A DNA stretch of 64,000 nt. Origin: Gaiellasilicea sp033857955 (GTDB taxonomy: Bacteria; Actinomycetota; Thermoleophilia; Gaiellales; Gaiellaceae). Of this stretch, positions 16,834 through 24,817 are shown one piece after another. Position numbers and translations under genes: made by a program. The stretch is taken from assembly GCA_033857955.1 (NCBI GenBank), contig JAWVCW010000022.1, positions 65,540-129,539 of the forward strand. The letters run 5' to 3'. How positions within the stretch are numbered: the first letter of the stretch is position 1; every line of letters begins with the position of its first letter. The notes under the pieces are model-generated. The model was not told where the DNA came from. It saw only the letters and a list, made by a program, of their open reading frames with translations, and made no database searches.

Positions 16834-17307
16834 CTACGTGACTGCGAGGAGCCGCGCCCTCAGCAAATTGGCTAGACCTTGGCCGCCCTGGTGCATGACC
16901 GCGTGGTGGTTCCACCGAAAAACAGGGCGCGCGACCGGCCCGATGAGGTTCATCCACGACCGCGTCGTCCGTACGTTCCATTCGTAGGTCACGGCCGTCT
17001 CCCGCCCTTCGAAGAAGCGCCAGCGTCCGGTCCCGGCGAGCTCGCCGTCGGCATCGGCTTCGATCAGATGCGGGAGCTCGACCCGGGTGATCCGGGTCTC
17101 GAAGCGCACCGGATACGGGATCACGCTCCGCCACTCGTGGCGGTAGAGCGCGCCGACGCCGCCGTTGCCGCTCCCGGACTCGAGCTTCTCCACCTGCTTG
17201 ACGCCCGGCCACCAGGCAGGCCAGCTCTCGATCTCGTAGATCGCGTCCCAGACCGCTTCGCGCGGCGCGTCGAGGATCCACGTCGTCAGGAAGGAGTAGT
17301 CCGCCAT
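16834..17307 (-). CDS. SRPBCC (START-like) family protein
   Basis: 157 residues. The N-terminal pattern TTWILDAPREAVWDAI followed by WPAWWPGVKQVEKL is typical of the polyketide cyclase/dehydrase branch of the SRPBCC superfamily, which forms a helix-grip fold with a hydrophobic ligand pocket. Catalytic function cannot be assigned. It lies inside the rhamnose operon, 6 bases after rmlD and 10 before rmlB, which is an unusual position and suggests co-expression rather than a known role in rhamnose synthesis. Confidence 0.8.
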   Translation of the reverse strand: MADYSFLTTWILDAPREAVWDAIYEIESWPAWWPGVKQVEKLESGSGNGGVGALYRHEWRSVIPYPVRFETRITRVELPHLIEADADGELAGTGRWRFFEGRETAVTYEWNVRTTRSWMNLIGPVARPVFRWNHHAVMHQGGQGLANLLRARLLAVT

Positions 17308-17313
17308 CGCCTG

Positions 17314-18117
17314 TTATTCGCTCTGCGGCGCCGCGTGGATGGCAGAGAGCGCCTCTCGCAACCCGTCACGCCAGTGCGGCAGCGTCGGTGCGCCCTTCTC
17401 GCTGCGCAGAACCGAGTACGCGGGCCGCGGCGCAGGCCGGCCGAGCTCCTCGGTCGTGATGCGGCGAACACGCGTGTCGAGGCCTGCCTCTTCGTAGATC
17501 GCCTCGGCGAACCCGGCCCAGGTCACATCTCCCTCGGCAGCAACGTGATAGAGACCGAACGGGAGGTCCAGCAGCTGGCGCGTGGCGGCGGCGAGGTGGC
17601 CGACGAAGGTCGGCGAGCCCCGCTGGTCGTCGACCACCGCGACCTCGTCCCGCTCGGCCCCGAGCCGGAGCATCGTGCGGACGAAGTTGTTGCCCGTCGG
17701 GCCGAAGAGCCACGACGAGCGTACGATCCACGCCTGCGCGCCCGCCGCGGCCTCGCCGTGCAGCTTCGAGCGGCCGTAGGCAGAGTGCGGGCTCGGACCG
17801 TCGGACTCGACGTACGGCTCGCGCTTCTTCCCGTCGAACACGTAGTCCGTCGAGTAGTAGACGAGCGGGGCACCGAGCGAGGCGGCGTTTGCGGTGCCGC
17901 CGACATTGACCGCGGCCGCACCCTGCGGGTCGTCCTCTGCCCCGTCGACGTTCGTCCACGCAGCGGCGTGGAGGACGAGGTCCGGCTGGCCGATCCCCGG
18001 GGGCGGCGGCAGCGAGACGTCCCAGTCGGCGTGGGAGAGCGCGACGACCTCGTCCCCGGCGAACTCCTCCGTCAGCGCGCGGCCGAGCTGGCCGCCGGCG
18101 CCCGTGATCAGATACAC
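17314..18117 (-). CDS. rmlD: dTDP-4-dehydrorhamnose reductase
   Basis: 267 residues from the GTG at 18117 (next residues YLITGAGGQLGRAL). This start is preferred over longer ones because it places the Rossmann motif at the N-terminus and gives a 10-base overlap with rmlC. SDR features: TGAGGQLG, HAAAWTNVDGAEDD, STDYVFDG, and the YGRSKLHGE catalytic motif. It reduces dTDP-4-keto-L-rhamnose to dTDP-L-rhamnose with NAD(P)H, the last step of the pathway encoded by the surrounding rml genes. Confidence 0.93.
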   Translation of the reverse strand: MYLITGAGGQLGRALTEEFAGDEVVALSHADWDVSLPPPPGIGQPDLVLHAAAWTNVDGAEDDPQGAAAVNVGGTANAASLGAPLVYYSTDYVFDGKKREPYVESDGPSPHSAYGRSKLHGEAAAGAQAWIVRSSWLFGPTGNNFVRTMLRLGAERDEVAVVDDQRGSPTFVGHLAAATRQLLDLPFGLYHVAAEGDVTWAGFAEAIYEEAGLDTRVRRITTEELGRPAPRPAYSVLRSEKGAPTLPHWRDGLREALSAIHAAPQSE

Positions 18118-18575
18118 GCGGCCAGGTCGCGCGGCGAGAGGATCGGCGAGTCCGTGCTCCACAGGTGCTTGACGCGCGGATCGGCCCAGCAGAGGCCCTG
18201 CTCGTCGGGGTTGGCGGGGTCGTACTCCTCCGTCACGTGGTAGCAGAAGAAGAGATCGGTGAGCGACTCGAAGCCGTGGGCGTTTCGGCCGGGGATGTAG
18301 ATCGCGACCGGGTTCTCGTCGCCGATGTCCTCGGTGAAGGTCTCGCCGGTCTCGCGGTCGAGGACGACGACGCGCGCCATCCCCTGCATGCAGACGAAGA
18401 GATCGTCCTGGCCCCGCTCGTGATAGTGGAGGCCCCGGATCACGCCACGGCGGGAGAAGGAGAGGTTGGTCTGCTTCGTCTGCTTCGGCAGTGCGCTCTC
18501 GCGCCGGAGCTCCATGAACCAGCCCCGCTCGTCCTCGAAGCGCTGGAGCGGGATCCGCAGCAGGCCGTCGATCAC
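18108..18575 (-). CDS. rmlC: dTDP-4-dehydrorhamnose 3,5-epimerase
   Basis: 155 residues from a GTG at 18575 that overlaps the rmlA stop as GTGA. A cupin fold with FEDERGWFMEL, GVIRGLHYHERGQDD, and the later NPVAIYIPGRNAHGFESL. The last of these carries a histidine in the conserved position near the active-site pocket. The enzyme epimerises C3 and C5 of dTDP-4-keto-6-deoxyglucose. At 155 residues it is slightly shorter than the usual 180-200. Upstream frame extensions run back into rmlA and are not used. Confidence 0.9.
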   Translation of the reverse strand: MIDGLLRIPLQRFEDERGWFMELRRESALPKQTKQTNLSFSRRGVIRGLHYHERGQDDLFVCMQGMARVVVLDRETGETFTEDIGDENPVAIYIPGRNAHGFESLTDLFFCYHVTEEYDPANPDEQGLCWADPRVKHLWSTDSPILSPRDLAACI

Positions 18576-19360
18576 TGCTCGACCTTGTTTACGCCGGTGC
18601 GGCCGATCAGCGCGCCGATCTCCGGCAGCGACTCCTGCGTGCCCGCGTCCTCCCACCAGCCCCGGACACGATGGCACGCGAGGGTGCCCTGCTCGGCGTA
18701 ATGGCGGTTGACGTCCGTGATCTCGAGCTCGCCGCGCGAGGACGGCGTGAGCCCTCGGATCACCGCGAAGACGTCGGGTGAGTAGCCGTACAGCCCGACC
18801 ACGGCGTCGTTCGACGGCGGCGCGGGGTAGCGGAGGTCGACGACGCCTGCCTTCTCGACCACGTCCACCACACGCCCGTCCTCGCCGTAGACGACGACCC
18901 CGAACCGCTCCGGGTCGGGAACCTCCTTGACGAAGACCGCCGCCCCGTCGTCGCCCTCCACGAAGGAACGGATGGCGTCCGCCTCCGCATACTCGAAGAT
19001 GTTGTCACCGAGGCAGACGATCAGGTCGTCGTCGCCCGCGAAGCTCTCGGCCATGCCGACGACCTGCGCGATCCCACCGGCCTCGACCTGCACCTTGTAG
19101 GTGAGATCGAGGTCGAAGAGGGGGGTGGAGGCTCCCCGGTTGCTCATCTGCCCGTTTCCGAGCAGGTCGATCAGCTGGCCCGCGTGGCCCTGGCCGGTGA
19201 CGATCATCACCTCCCGGACGCCCGCGAGCTGCAGCAGCTGCAGCGGGTAATAGATCATCGGCCACCCGCCGACCGGCAGCAGGTGCTTGTTGACGACGCG
19301 CGTCAGCTCGCCCAGCCGCGTCGCCTCGCCGCCGGCCGCAATGAGTCCCTTTGCCTTCAT
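18572..19360 (-). CDS. rmlA: glucose-1-phosphate thymidylyltransferase
   Basis: 262 residues from the ATG at 19360. The nucleotidyltransferase signature near the N-terminus reads GLIAAGGEATRLGELTRVVN and is followed by KHLLPVGGWPMIYYPLQ. Other family motifs are VCLGDNIFE (metal-binding Asp) and VEAGGIAQ. It joins dTTP and glucose-1-phosphate to give dTDP-glucose, committing flux to rhamnose. GGEATRLGELT in place of GGSGTRLYPIT is the short-form variant. The start overlaps the upstream YczE-like stop as ATGA. Confidence 0.92.
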   Translation of the reverse strand: MKAKGLIAAGGEATRLGELTRVVNKHLLPVGGWPMIYYPLQLLQLAGVREVMIVTGQGHAGQLIDLLGNGQMSNRGASTPLFDLDLTYKVQVEAGGIAQVVGMAESFAGDDDLIVCLGDNIFEYAEADAIRSFVEGDDGAAVFVKEVPDPERFGVVVYGEDGRVVDVVEKAGVVDLRYPAPPSNDAVVGLYGYSPDVFAVIRGLTPSSRGELEITDVNRHYAEQGTLACHRVRGWWEDAGTQESLPEIGALIGRTGVNKVEQ

Positions 19361-20007
19361 GCCGGGGCCGATGCTACTGCGGGGCCAGCCAGCGGTGTAC
19401 GGACGAGCAGCCAGAACGACGCCTCGAGCGCGGGGCCGATCAGGAGGGCAAACGCAATCGTTCCGACCCCGATCGTGCCTCCGAGGAGGGCGCCCACAAC
19501 AACGACGCTCGACTCGAGCAGCGTCCGCACGAGGCCGATCCGCCAGCCCGTACGGAGAGCGAGCACGAGCATCAGCGAGTCGCGCGGGCCGGCCCCGAAC
19601 GCCGCCCCGAGGTAGAAGGCCGAGCCGACGGCGACGAGCCCGATGCCCGCAACGAGGAGGACGGTCCGCACTGCGAGCCCTTCCTCCGAGAGGGCGTCCA
19701 CGGCCGGGACGCGCACGAGCACCGCGATGAAGAGGCCGATCAGAATCGCGTTCGCGACCGTTCCCGGTCCGATTCGAGCTCCGAGGCGCCACGACAGCAC
19801 CAGCACGACCAGGCCGACCGCGACGTTCGCCGTCCCGAAGCTCAATGGAGAGTGCTGCGCGAGCCCCTGATGCAGCACGTCCCACGGCGACAGGCCCAGC
19901 CTGGACTCGAGCAGGCCGACGACCCCGGCGGCGCAGAGGAAGAGCCCGAAGACGAGGCCCGCGTAGCGCGCGCCGACGCCGCCGCGAAGAACAGGAGGCG
20001 CGTGCAT
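19357..20007 (-). CDS. YczE/YyaS/YitT-family membrane protein
   Basis: 216 residues with about five to six membrane helices. The segment LLESRLGLSPWDVLHQGLA near residue 33, and its later counterpart YLGAAFGAGPRDSLMLVLA, are characteristic of the YczE-type branch, which has two repeated Pro-(W/R)-D motifs. Family function is unknown; transport has been proposed. It precedes rmlA with an ATGA overlap, so it is probably made with the rhamnose enzymes. Confidence 0.8.
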   Translation of the reverse strand: MHAPPVLRGGVGARYAGLVFGLFLCAAGVVGLLESRLGLSPWDVLHQGLAQHSPLSFGTANVAVGLVVLVLSWRLGARIGPGTVANAILIGLFIAVLVRVPAVDALSEEGLAVRTVLLVAGIGLVAVGSAFYLGAAFGAGPRDSLMLVLALRTGWRIGLVRTLLESSVVVVGALLGGTIGVGTIAFALLIGPALEASFWLLVRTPLAGPAVASAPA

Positions 20008-20031
20008 GGCTCGGAACCTAGCCGCAGGGGT

Positions 20032-21267
20032 TCAGCGAGCGCGGATCGTGATGCTGTAGGCCGCGTCCTGCGGCGAGAAGATCCGCACGCGGGCGCCAGG
20101 CTCGGCGGCGACGGCGACGCTGAAGAAGCCGCGTGCGCTCGTCTTGCGAAACCCACCGCTGAAGCGCCACGCGCCGCCCGTGCGGACCTGCACACGGTAG
20201 GTCTGCGGGCCCGAACGAGGCCGAATCTGACCCCAGAGGACGAGGGTGCCGCCGCTGCGGCCGGCCTGCGCGATCGGGAACGGGAAGGCGAGCGCCGCGA
20301 GCTTCGGACGGCCCGAGTTCTGGAACAGGCCGCTCTGGAAGCGCGCCGCCTCGGGCTCGTCCTTCACGAGGTAGTGGATCAGCATGTCCACCCGCGGCAG
20401 CTTGTGCACGCGCAGGCCCGCCTGGCCGATCAGCTCGGCCTGCCGCTGCTGCGTGACGCCGTAGGCGCCGGTCTGGTAGCCGTACTCGGTCAGCCAGATC
20501 CGCTTAGGCCCGAACGCGCGGCTGACCTCCGAGAGCAGCCGCTCGACCGTGGCCATCGTGATCGTCGTGCAGTACTTGCAGGCACCGCTGGGAAACGGCG
20601 TCTCGCGGCTGGTCGACGGATAGGGGTGGTGCGCGTAGGCGTCGAGCCGTGCGCCCGCACTGCGCATGCCGCGGATCCACGCGACCGGCGAGACTCCGGC
20701 TGTCGAGCCGCGCGGAGCGGTGACGCCGCCTCCGACCTTCGCACGCGGATTGACCGCGTGGATCGCCTTGTAGGCCGGGTTCAGGATCTGGCGGACGTAC
20801 ACGGCCGGCGTCGTCGGCCGGAGCCAGCGTGCCTGGTTCGGCTCGTTCCAGACGAGCCACTGGTTGACCCAGCTGTAGCGGCTCGCCGCCGTCCGCGCGA
20901 ACTCGGCGAACGCAGCCGCGCCCGGCGCGAAGTTCGGAGTCCTGCCGCCGTTCGCCCAGCGTGGCGAGCCGACGAGGCCGACGACCGCGGGGATGCCGCG
21001 GTCGTGCAACCCGTTCAGGACGAGGTCGCTGTCCTCCCAGCTCTGCTCGCCCCGCACCGGCTCGATGCGGTCCCAGTGGAGGTTGAAGCGGACGATGTCC
21101 ACGCCGAGGCTCTCCAGCCGATCCAGCCGGTCGTCGAGCGTGCCGGCGCCGTGAACGAGCCAGGAATCGTCCTGGATGCCGTAGCGCACGTCGCTGGAGG
21201 CCTGCGCCGCGGGGGCGACGAGGCCGAGCAGGGTGCACGAGACCACGGCTGCGAGCAGGAGGCGCAT
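20032..21267 (-). CDS. secreted clan GH-A-like glycoside hydrolase
   Basis: 411 residues with a signal peptide (about 1-23, ending AQASS). A TIM-barrel pattern: LDRLESLGVDIVRFNLHWDRIEP, then WLVWNEPNQ with the likely acid/base Glu, and later KRIWLTEYGYQT with the likely nucleophile Glu. The spacing and NEP/TEYG motifs fit GH39/GH5-like enzymes of clan GH-A; the exact family and substrate are unclear. A C-terminal beta-rich segment of about 80 residues may bind carbohydrate. It may be the first gene of the rhamnose operon, with a 24-base gap to the YczE-like gene. Confidence 0.8.
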   Translation of the reverse strand: MRLLLAAVVSCTLLGLVAPAAQASSDVRYGIQDDSWLVHGAGTLDDRLDRLESLGVDIVRFNLHWDRIEPVRGEQSWEDSDLVLNGLHDRGIPAVVGLVGSPRWANGGRTPNFAPGAAAFAEFARTAASRYSWVNQWLVWNEPNQARWLRPTTPAVYVRQILNPAYKAIHAVNPRAKVGGGVTAPRGSTAGVSPVAWIRGMRSAGARLDAYAHHPYPSTSRETPFPSGACKYCTTITMATVERLLSEVSRAFGPKRIWLTEYGYQTGAYGVTQQRQAELIGQAGLRVHKLPRVDMLIHYLVKDEPEAARFQSGLFQNSGRPKLAALAFPFPIAQAGRSGGTLVLWGQIRPRSGPQTYRVQVRTGGAWRFSGGFRKTSARGFFSVAVAAEPGARVRIFSPQDAAYSITIRAR

Positions 21268-21303
21268 CGAGGGCCAGTTCCCGGCCCCCTCTATCCCGAC
21301 ACA

Positions 21304-21444
21304 TCAGGATCTTGTAAACGATGCGCGGCGACGCTGCTTGCGCGCCTTCACAAGTGGTGCATAGCGCACGGCCGCGAACCAGACATACGTCGCGAAAGCG
21401 AGTGCGGCGACCATCGCCTTGAGGATCCGACGGATCAGCGTCAT
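21304..21444 (-). CDS. 46-residue single-span membrane protein
   Basis: A short open frame (MTLIRRILKAMVAALAF at its start) with one hydrophobic helix at about residues 9-25, flanked by basic residues (RR near the start, KARKQRRR near the end). AGGA lies about 8-11 bases upstream of the ATG. It fills the 211-base gap between the glycosidase gene and divergent hsp20. The topology and codon use look coding, but so short a frame could be chance. No function can be given. Confidence 0.45.
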   Translation of the reverse strand: MTLIRRILKAMVAALAFATYVWFAAVRYAPLVKARKQRRRASFTRS

Positions 21445-21478
21445 GTCTGAATCCTACGCAGCGGGGTAGTGTGAGGAC

Positions 21479-21916
21479 ATGGCGCGGCGAGACATCGACC
21501 GCCTGCAAGGTGAGATCGAAGAGCTCTTCGCCGACCTTTGGCAGGTGCCCCGCTTCGCCGGGCTTCGGCGCGGGTTCCGGCCCGCGGTCGACTGCTTCGT
21601 CACGGACGAGCCGCACCAGTTGAATCTCGTGGTGGAGCTCGCGGGCGTCGATCCCGGCTCGATCGAGATCGTGGTCGAAGGGCAGGCGCTGAGGATCTCC
21701 GGCAATCGCGATCGCCCGCGGATCGGCGGTCAGGTCTTCCAGCAAGCCGAGATCGAGTACGGGCACTTCGAGCGTCACGTCCCGCTCGGCCACGATGTCG
21801 CGGCTGCTTCGGCGTCTGCGACCTACGAGGCCGGGATGCTGCGCATCACGCTGCCGGTCGCAAAGCGGCCCCCGCGCGGGCGAACCGTCGCGATCGTCGT
21901 CCGCAGGAACGGATGA
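21479..21916 (+). CDS. small heat-shock protein, Hsp20/alpha-crystallin family
   Basis: 145 residues. An N-terminal helix (DRLQGEIEELFADLWQ) leads into the alpha-crystallin beta-sandwich: VDCFVTDEPHQLNLVVELAG, GQALRISGNR, FERHVPLG, and the conserved AxYExGxLxIxLP block as ATYEAGMLRITLP. It is an ATP-independent holdase for unfolding proteins. Its stop overlaps the lon start as ATGA (21913-21916), so chaperone and protease are made in a coupled way, an arrangement that suggests direct hand-over of damaged clients. Confidence 0.92.
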   Translation: MARRDIDRLQGEIEELFADLWQVPRFAGLRRGFRPAVDCFVTDEPHQLNLVVELAGVDPGSIEIVVEGQALRISGNRDRPRIGGQVFQQAEIEYGHFERHVPLGHDVAAASASATYEAGMLRITLPVAKRPPRGRTVAIVVRRNG

Positions 21917-24309
21917 GCGAGAAAGCGCCCACCGAGGGCACGGAGCGGCTGCGGCTGCCGGTCCTGCCGCTGAAGGAGACGGTGGTCTTCCCGGAGTCGA
22001 TGACACCGCTCGCCGTCGGCCAGGAGCGCTCGATCAAGCTGATCGACGACGTCGTCTCGGGCGAGCGAATGCTCGCGCTGATCACGGTGCGCAACACCGA
22101 GGCGGATCCGCCGGGGTGGGACGATCTGTACTCGGTCGGGACGGTCGCGGTGGTCCACAAGATGATCAAAGTCCCCGACGGGACACTGCGCATCCTCGTC
22201 CAGGGGCTCCACCGCGTCCGCCTCGTCGAGCCGCAGCAGGAGGATCCGTACCTCGTCGCCGACCTCGAGGAACTGCCGGACATCCTCCCTGACTCGCCCG
22301 AGGTCGAGGCGCTGACGCGGAACGTCCAGCAGCAGTTCGCCCACATCATCGGCATGACGCCGTACCTGCCCGAGGAGCTCCAGCTCGCGGCCGCGAACGT
22401 GGACGATCCGAGCGCGCTCTGCCACCTGATCGCGTCGACTCTTCGCCTGAAGACCGACGAGCGACAGGAGCTGCTCGAGATGGTCGACGTCGAGGAGCGG
22501 CTGCGCGCGGTCTCGCTGATCCTCAGCCGCGAGGTCGAGATGTCGGAGCTCGGCTCGAAGATCCAGTCGCAGGTCGCGAGCGAGATCGACAAGGGCCAGC
22601 GCGAGTTCTTCCTCCGGCAGCAGCTGAAGGCGATCCACGACGAGCTGGGAGAGGGCGACGAGCAGCAGGCCGAGATCAACGAGCTACGCGGCCTGATCGA
22701 GGAGAAGAGCCTGCCGGAGCACGTGCTGAAAGCGGCCCTGCGCGAGCTTTCGCGGCTCGAGAAGCTGCCGCCGGCCGCAGCCGAGTACGGTGTCATCCGC
22801 ACGTACCTCGACTGGATCATCTCGCTGCCGTGGGACGAGTTCACGGAGGACGACCTCGACCTCCAACACGCGCGCCAGATCCTCGACGAGGATCACTTCG
22901 ACCTCGAGAAGGTGAAGGAGCGGATCATCGAGTACCTCGCGGTCTCGAAGCTGAAGAACGACCTCTCCGGGCCGATTCTCTGCTTCGTCGGGCCACCCGG
23001 AGTGGGCAAGACGTCGCTCGGCCAGTCGATCGCGCGCGCTCTCGGGAGAAAGTTCGCGCGCATCTCGGTCGGCGGCGTCCGCGACGAGTCGGAGATCCGC
23101 GGCCACCGGCGCACGTACATCGGCGCAATGCCGGGCACGATCGTCCGGGCGATCCGCGACGCCGAGTCGGCCAACCCCGTCTTCCTGATCGACGAGATCG
23201 ACAAGATGGGCTCCGACTTCCGCGGCGATCCGGCGTCGGCGATGCTCGAAGTGCTCGATCCCGAGCAGCACTCGAGCTTCCGCGACCACTACCTGGACCT
23301 CCCGTTCGACCTCTCGAAGGTCCTGTTCATCTGCACCGCGAACACCCTCGACACGATCCGCGGGCCGCTCCTCGACCGGATGGACGTGATCCAGCTCTCC
23401 GGCTACACGCACGAGGAGAAGCTCGGAATCGCGAAGCGCTACCTCGTCCCGAAGCAGCTGAAGGCGCACGGGCTGAAGCGCGCACAGCTCGCGATCCCGG
23501 ACCGCGTGCTCCGGCTCGTGATCGCCGAGTACACGCGCGAGGCCGGCGTCCGCGGCCTGGAGCGGCAGATCGCGGCGCTCTGCCGCAAGGCGGCGACGCT
23601 CGTCGCGACCGGACACACGGAGAAGATCAAGGTCGACGACGAGCGCGCGCGCGAGTGGCTCGGGCCGCGGCGCTTCTCGGGTGACGTGCGCAAGCGGACG
23701 GCCGATCCGGGGGTCGCAACCGGTCTCGCCTATACCGAGGTCGGCGGCGACGTGCTCTTCATCGAGGCGACCGCCTACCCGGGGAAAGGAAAGCTGACGA
23801 TCACGGGGCAGCTGGGCGAGGTGATGCAGGAGTCGGCGCAGGCTGCGCTGTCCTGGGTGCGCTCGCACACGGATGAGCTGGGCCTGGCCCCCGAGTGGTT
23901 CGCCGAACATGACGTCCACATCCACGTGCCTGCGGGAGCGGTGCCGAAGGACGGACCGTCGGCCGGCGTGACGATGGCGACGGCGCTCGCGTCACTCGTA
24001 CGCGGCATCCCGGTCGCCGACGACGTCGGCATGACGGGCGAGATCACGCTGACCGGGCAGGTGCTGCCCATCGGCGGCGTGCGCGAGAAGGTGCTCGCCG
24101 CGCAGCGGGCGGGCCTGAAGCGGGTGATCCTTCCCCTCGAGAACGTGCACGACCTCGACGACCTCCCGGCCGAGACGAGGCGGGAGCTCGAGTTCGTGCT
24201 CGTCGACCACGTCGAGGAGGTCCTGGACGAGGCCTTCACTCCGAAGGGCCGGGCCTGGCGTCCCCGGCACACCTCGCTCGAGCGACAGGCGGCGGCCTCC
24301 CGCGACTGA
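21913..24309 (+). CDS. lon: ATP-dependent Lon protease
   Basis: 798 residues, full length for bacterial Lon. N-terminal substrate domain (about 1-205), coiled middle region, AAA+ module with Walker A GPPGVGKTS (360-368), Walker B VFLIDEIDK near 423, then the protease domain with Ser683 (PKDGPSAGVTM) and Lys726 (GGVREKVLAA) as the catalytic dyad. It degrades misfolded and regulatory proteins in the cytoplasm. The start ATG overlaps the hsp20 stop. Confidence 0.97.
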   Translation: MSEKAPTEGTERLRLPVLPLKETVVFPESMTPLAVGQERSIKLIDDVVSGERMLALITVRNTEADPPGWDDLYSVGTVAVVHKMIKVPDGTLRILVQGLHRVRLVEPQQEDPYLVADLEELPDILPDSPEVEALTRNVQQQFAHIIGMTPYLPEELQLAAANVDDPSALCHLIASTLRLKTDERQELLEMVDVEERLRAVSLILSREVEMSELGSKIQSQVASEIDKGQREFFLRQQLKAIHDELGEGDEQQAEINELRGLIEEKSLPEHVLKAALRELSRLEKLPPAAAEYGVIRTYLDWIISLPWDEFTEDDLDLQHARQILDEDHFDLEKVKERIIEYLAVSKLKNDLSGPILCFVGPPGVGKTSLGQSIARALGRKFARISVGGVRDESEIRGHRRTYIGAMPGTIVRAIRDAESANPVFLIDEIDKMGSDFRGDPASAMLEVLDPEQHSSFRDHYLDLPFDLSKVLFICTANTLDTIRGPLLDRMDVIQLSGYTHEEKLGIAKRYLVPKQLKAHGLKRAQLAIPDRVLRLVIAEYTREAGVRGLERQIAALCRKAATLVATGHTEKIKVDDERAREWLGPRRFSGDVRKRTADPGVATGLAYTEVGGDVLFIEATAYPGKGKLTITGQLGEVMQESAQAALSWVRSHTDELGLAPEWFAEHDVHIHVPAGAVPKDGPSAGVTMATALASLVRGIPVADDVGMTGEITLTGQVLPIGGVREKVLAAQRAGLKRVILPLENVHDLDDLPAETRRELEFVLVDHVEEVLDEAFTPKGRAWRPRHTSLERQAAASRD

Positions 24310-24381
24310 CGGCAGTTTGCAAGGATCGCTTCGCGGCAAGAATCAAGCCGACGACCACGAGAAACCGAAAGGAAGGGCCGG

Positions 24382-24810
24382 ATGGCCAAGACGAAGGAGA
24401 AGCTCTACGACACGGCCGACACGATGCGGCCGTACGTCGACCGTGCGCTGCACGACGACGCGCTCCACGACAACCTGAAGGAAGCGTTCAGCGCTGCCCG
24501 GGACGTGTACGCCGAGCTGCTCGGAAACCGCAACCTCACGGGAACCGCCGTGCGCGCGGCGACCGACAAGGACGTCCAGGACAACCTCAAGAAGGCGGTC
24601 GAGGAGTTGCGCACCGCCGCGAGCCGGATCCAGGGCAAGGAGGACCACGGCGCCCGCAACACGGCGCTCCTGCTCGCCGGCATCACCGCCGGGATCCTGT
24701 TCAACCCGATGACCGGGCCGCAAACGCGGCAGTGGCTGATGGAGAAGATCACCGGCGAGAGCTCGGACGACTACTCCTACTCGCCGCCGCCGTCGGAGCC
24801 GGCCGCGTAG
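24382..24810 (+). CDS. small helical protein, YtxH-like, unknown function
   Basis: 142 residues, mostly charged amphipathic helix (KTKEKLYDTADTMRPYVDRA and on to about 95). A hydrophobic stretch follows near 98-112 (NTALLLAGITAGILFNPMTG), then an acidic Ser/Pro tail. The hydrophobic Gly-rich segment and helical tail resemble YtxH-type stress proteins, although here the order is reversed. A Shine-Dalgarno sequence (AAAGGAAGGG) lies 8-9 bases before the ATG. It follows lon by 72 bases and may share its stress expression. Confidence 0.75.
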   Translation: MAKTKEKLYDTADTMRPYVDRALHDDALHDNLKEAFSAARDVYAELLGNRNLTGTAVRAATDKDVQDNLKKAVEELRTAASRIQGKEDHGARNTALLLAGITAGILFNPMTGPQTRQWLMEKITGESSDDYSYSPPPSEPAA

Positions 24811-24817
24811 AGAAGTC

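Noticed and set aside
19351..21450. 699-codon plus-strand frame across the YczE-like and glycosidase genes
   Set aside because: Composition is shadow-like and it spans two well-supported minus-strand genes and their gap.
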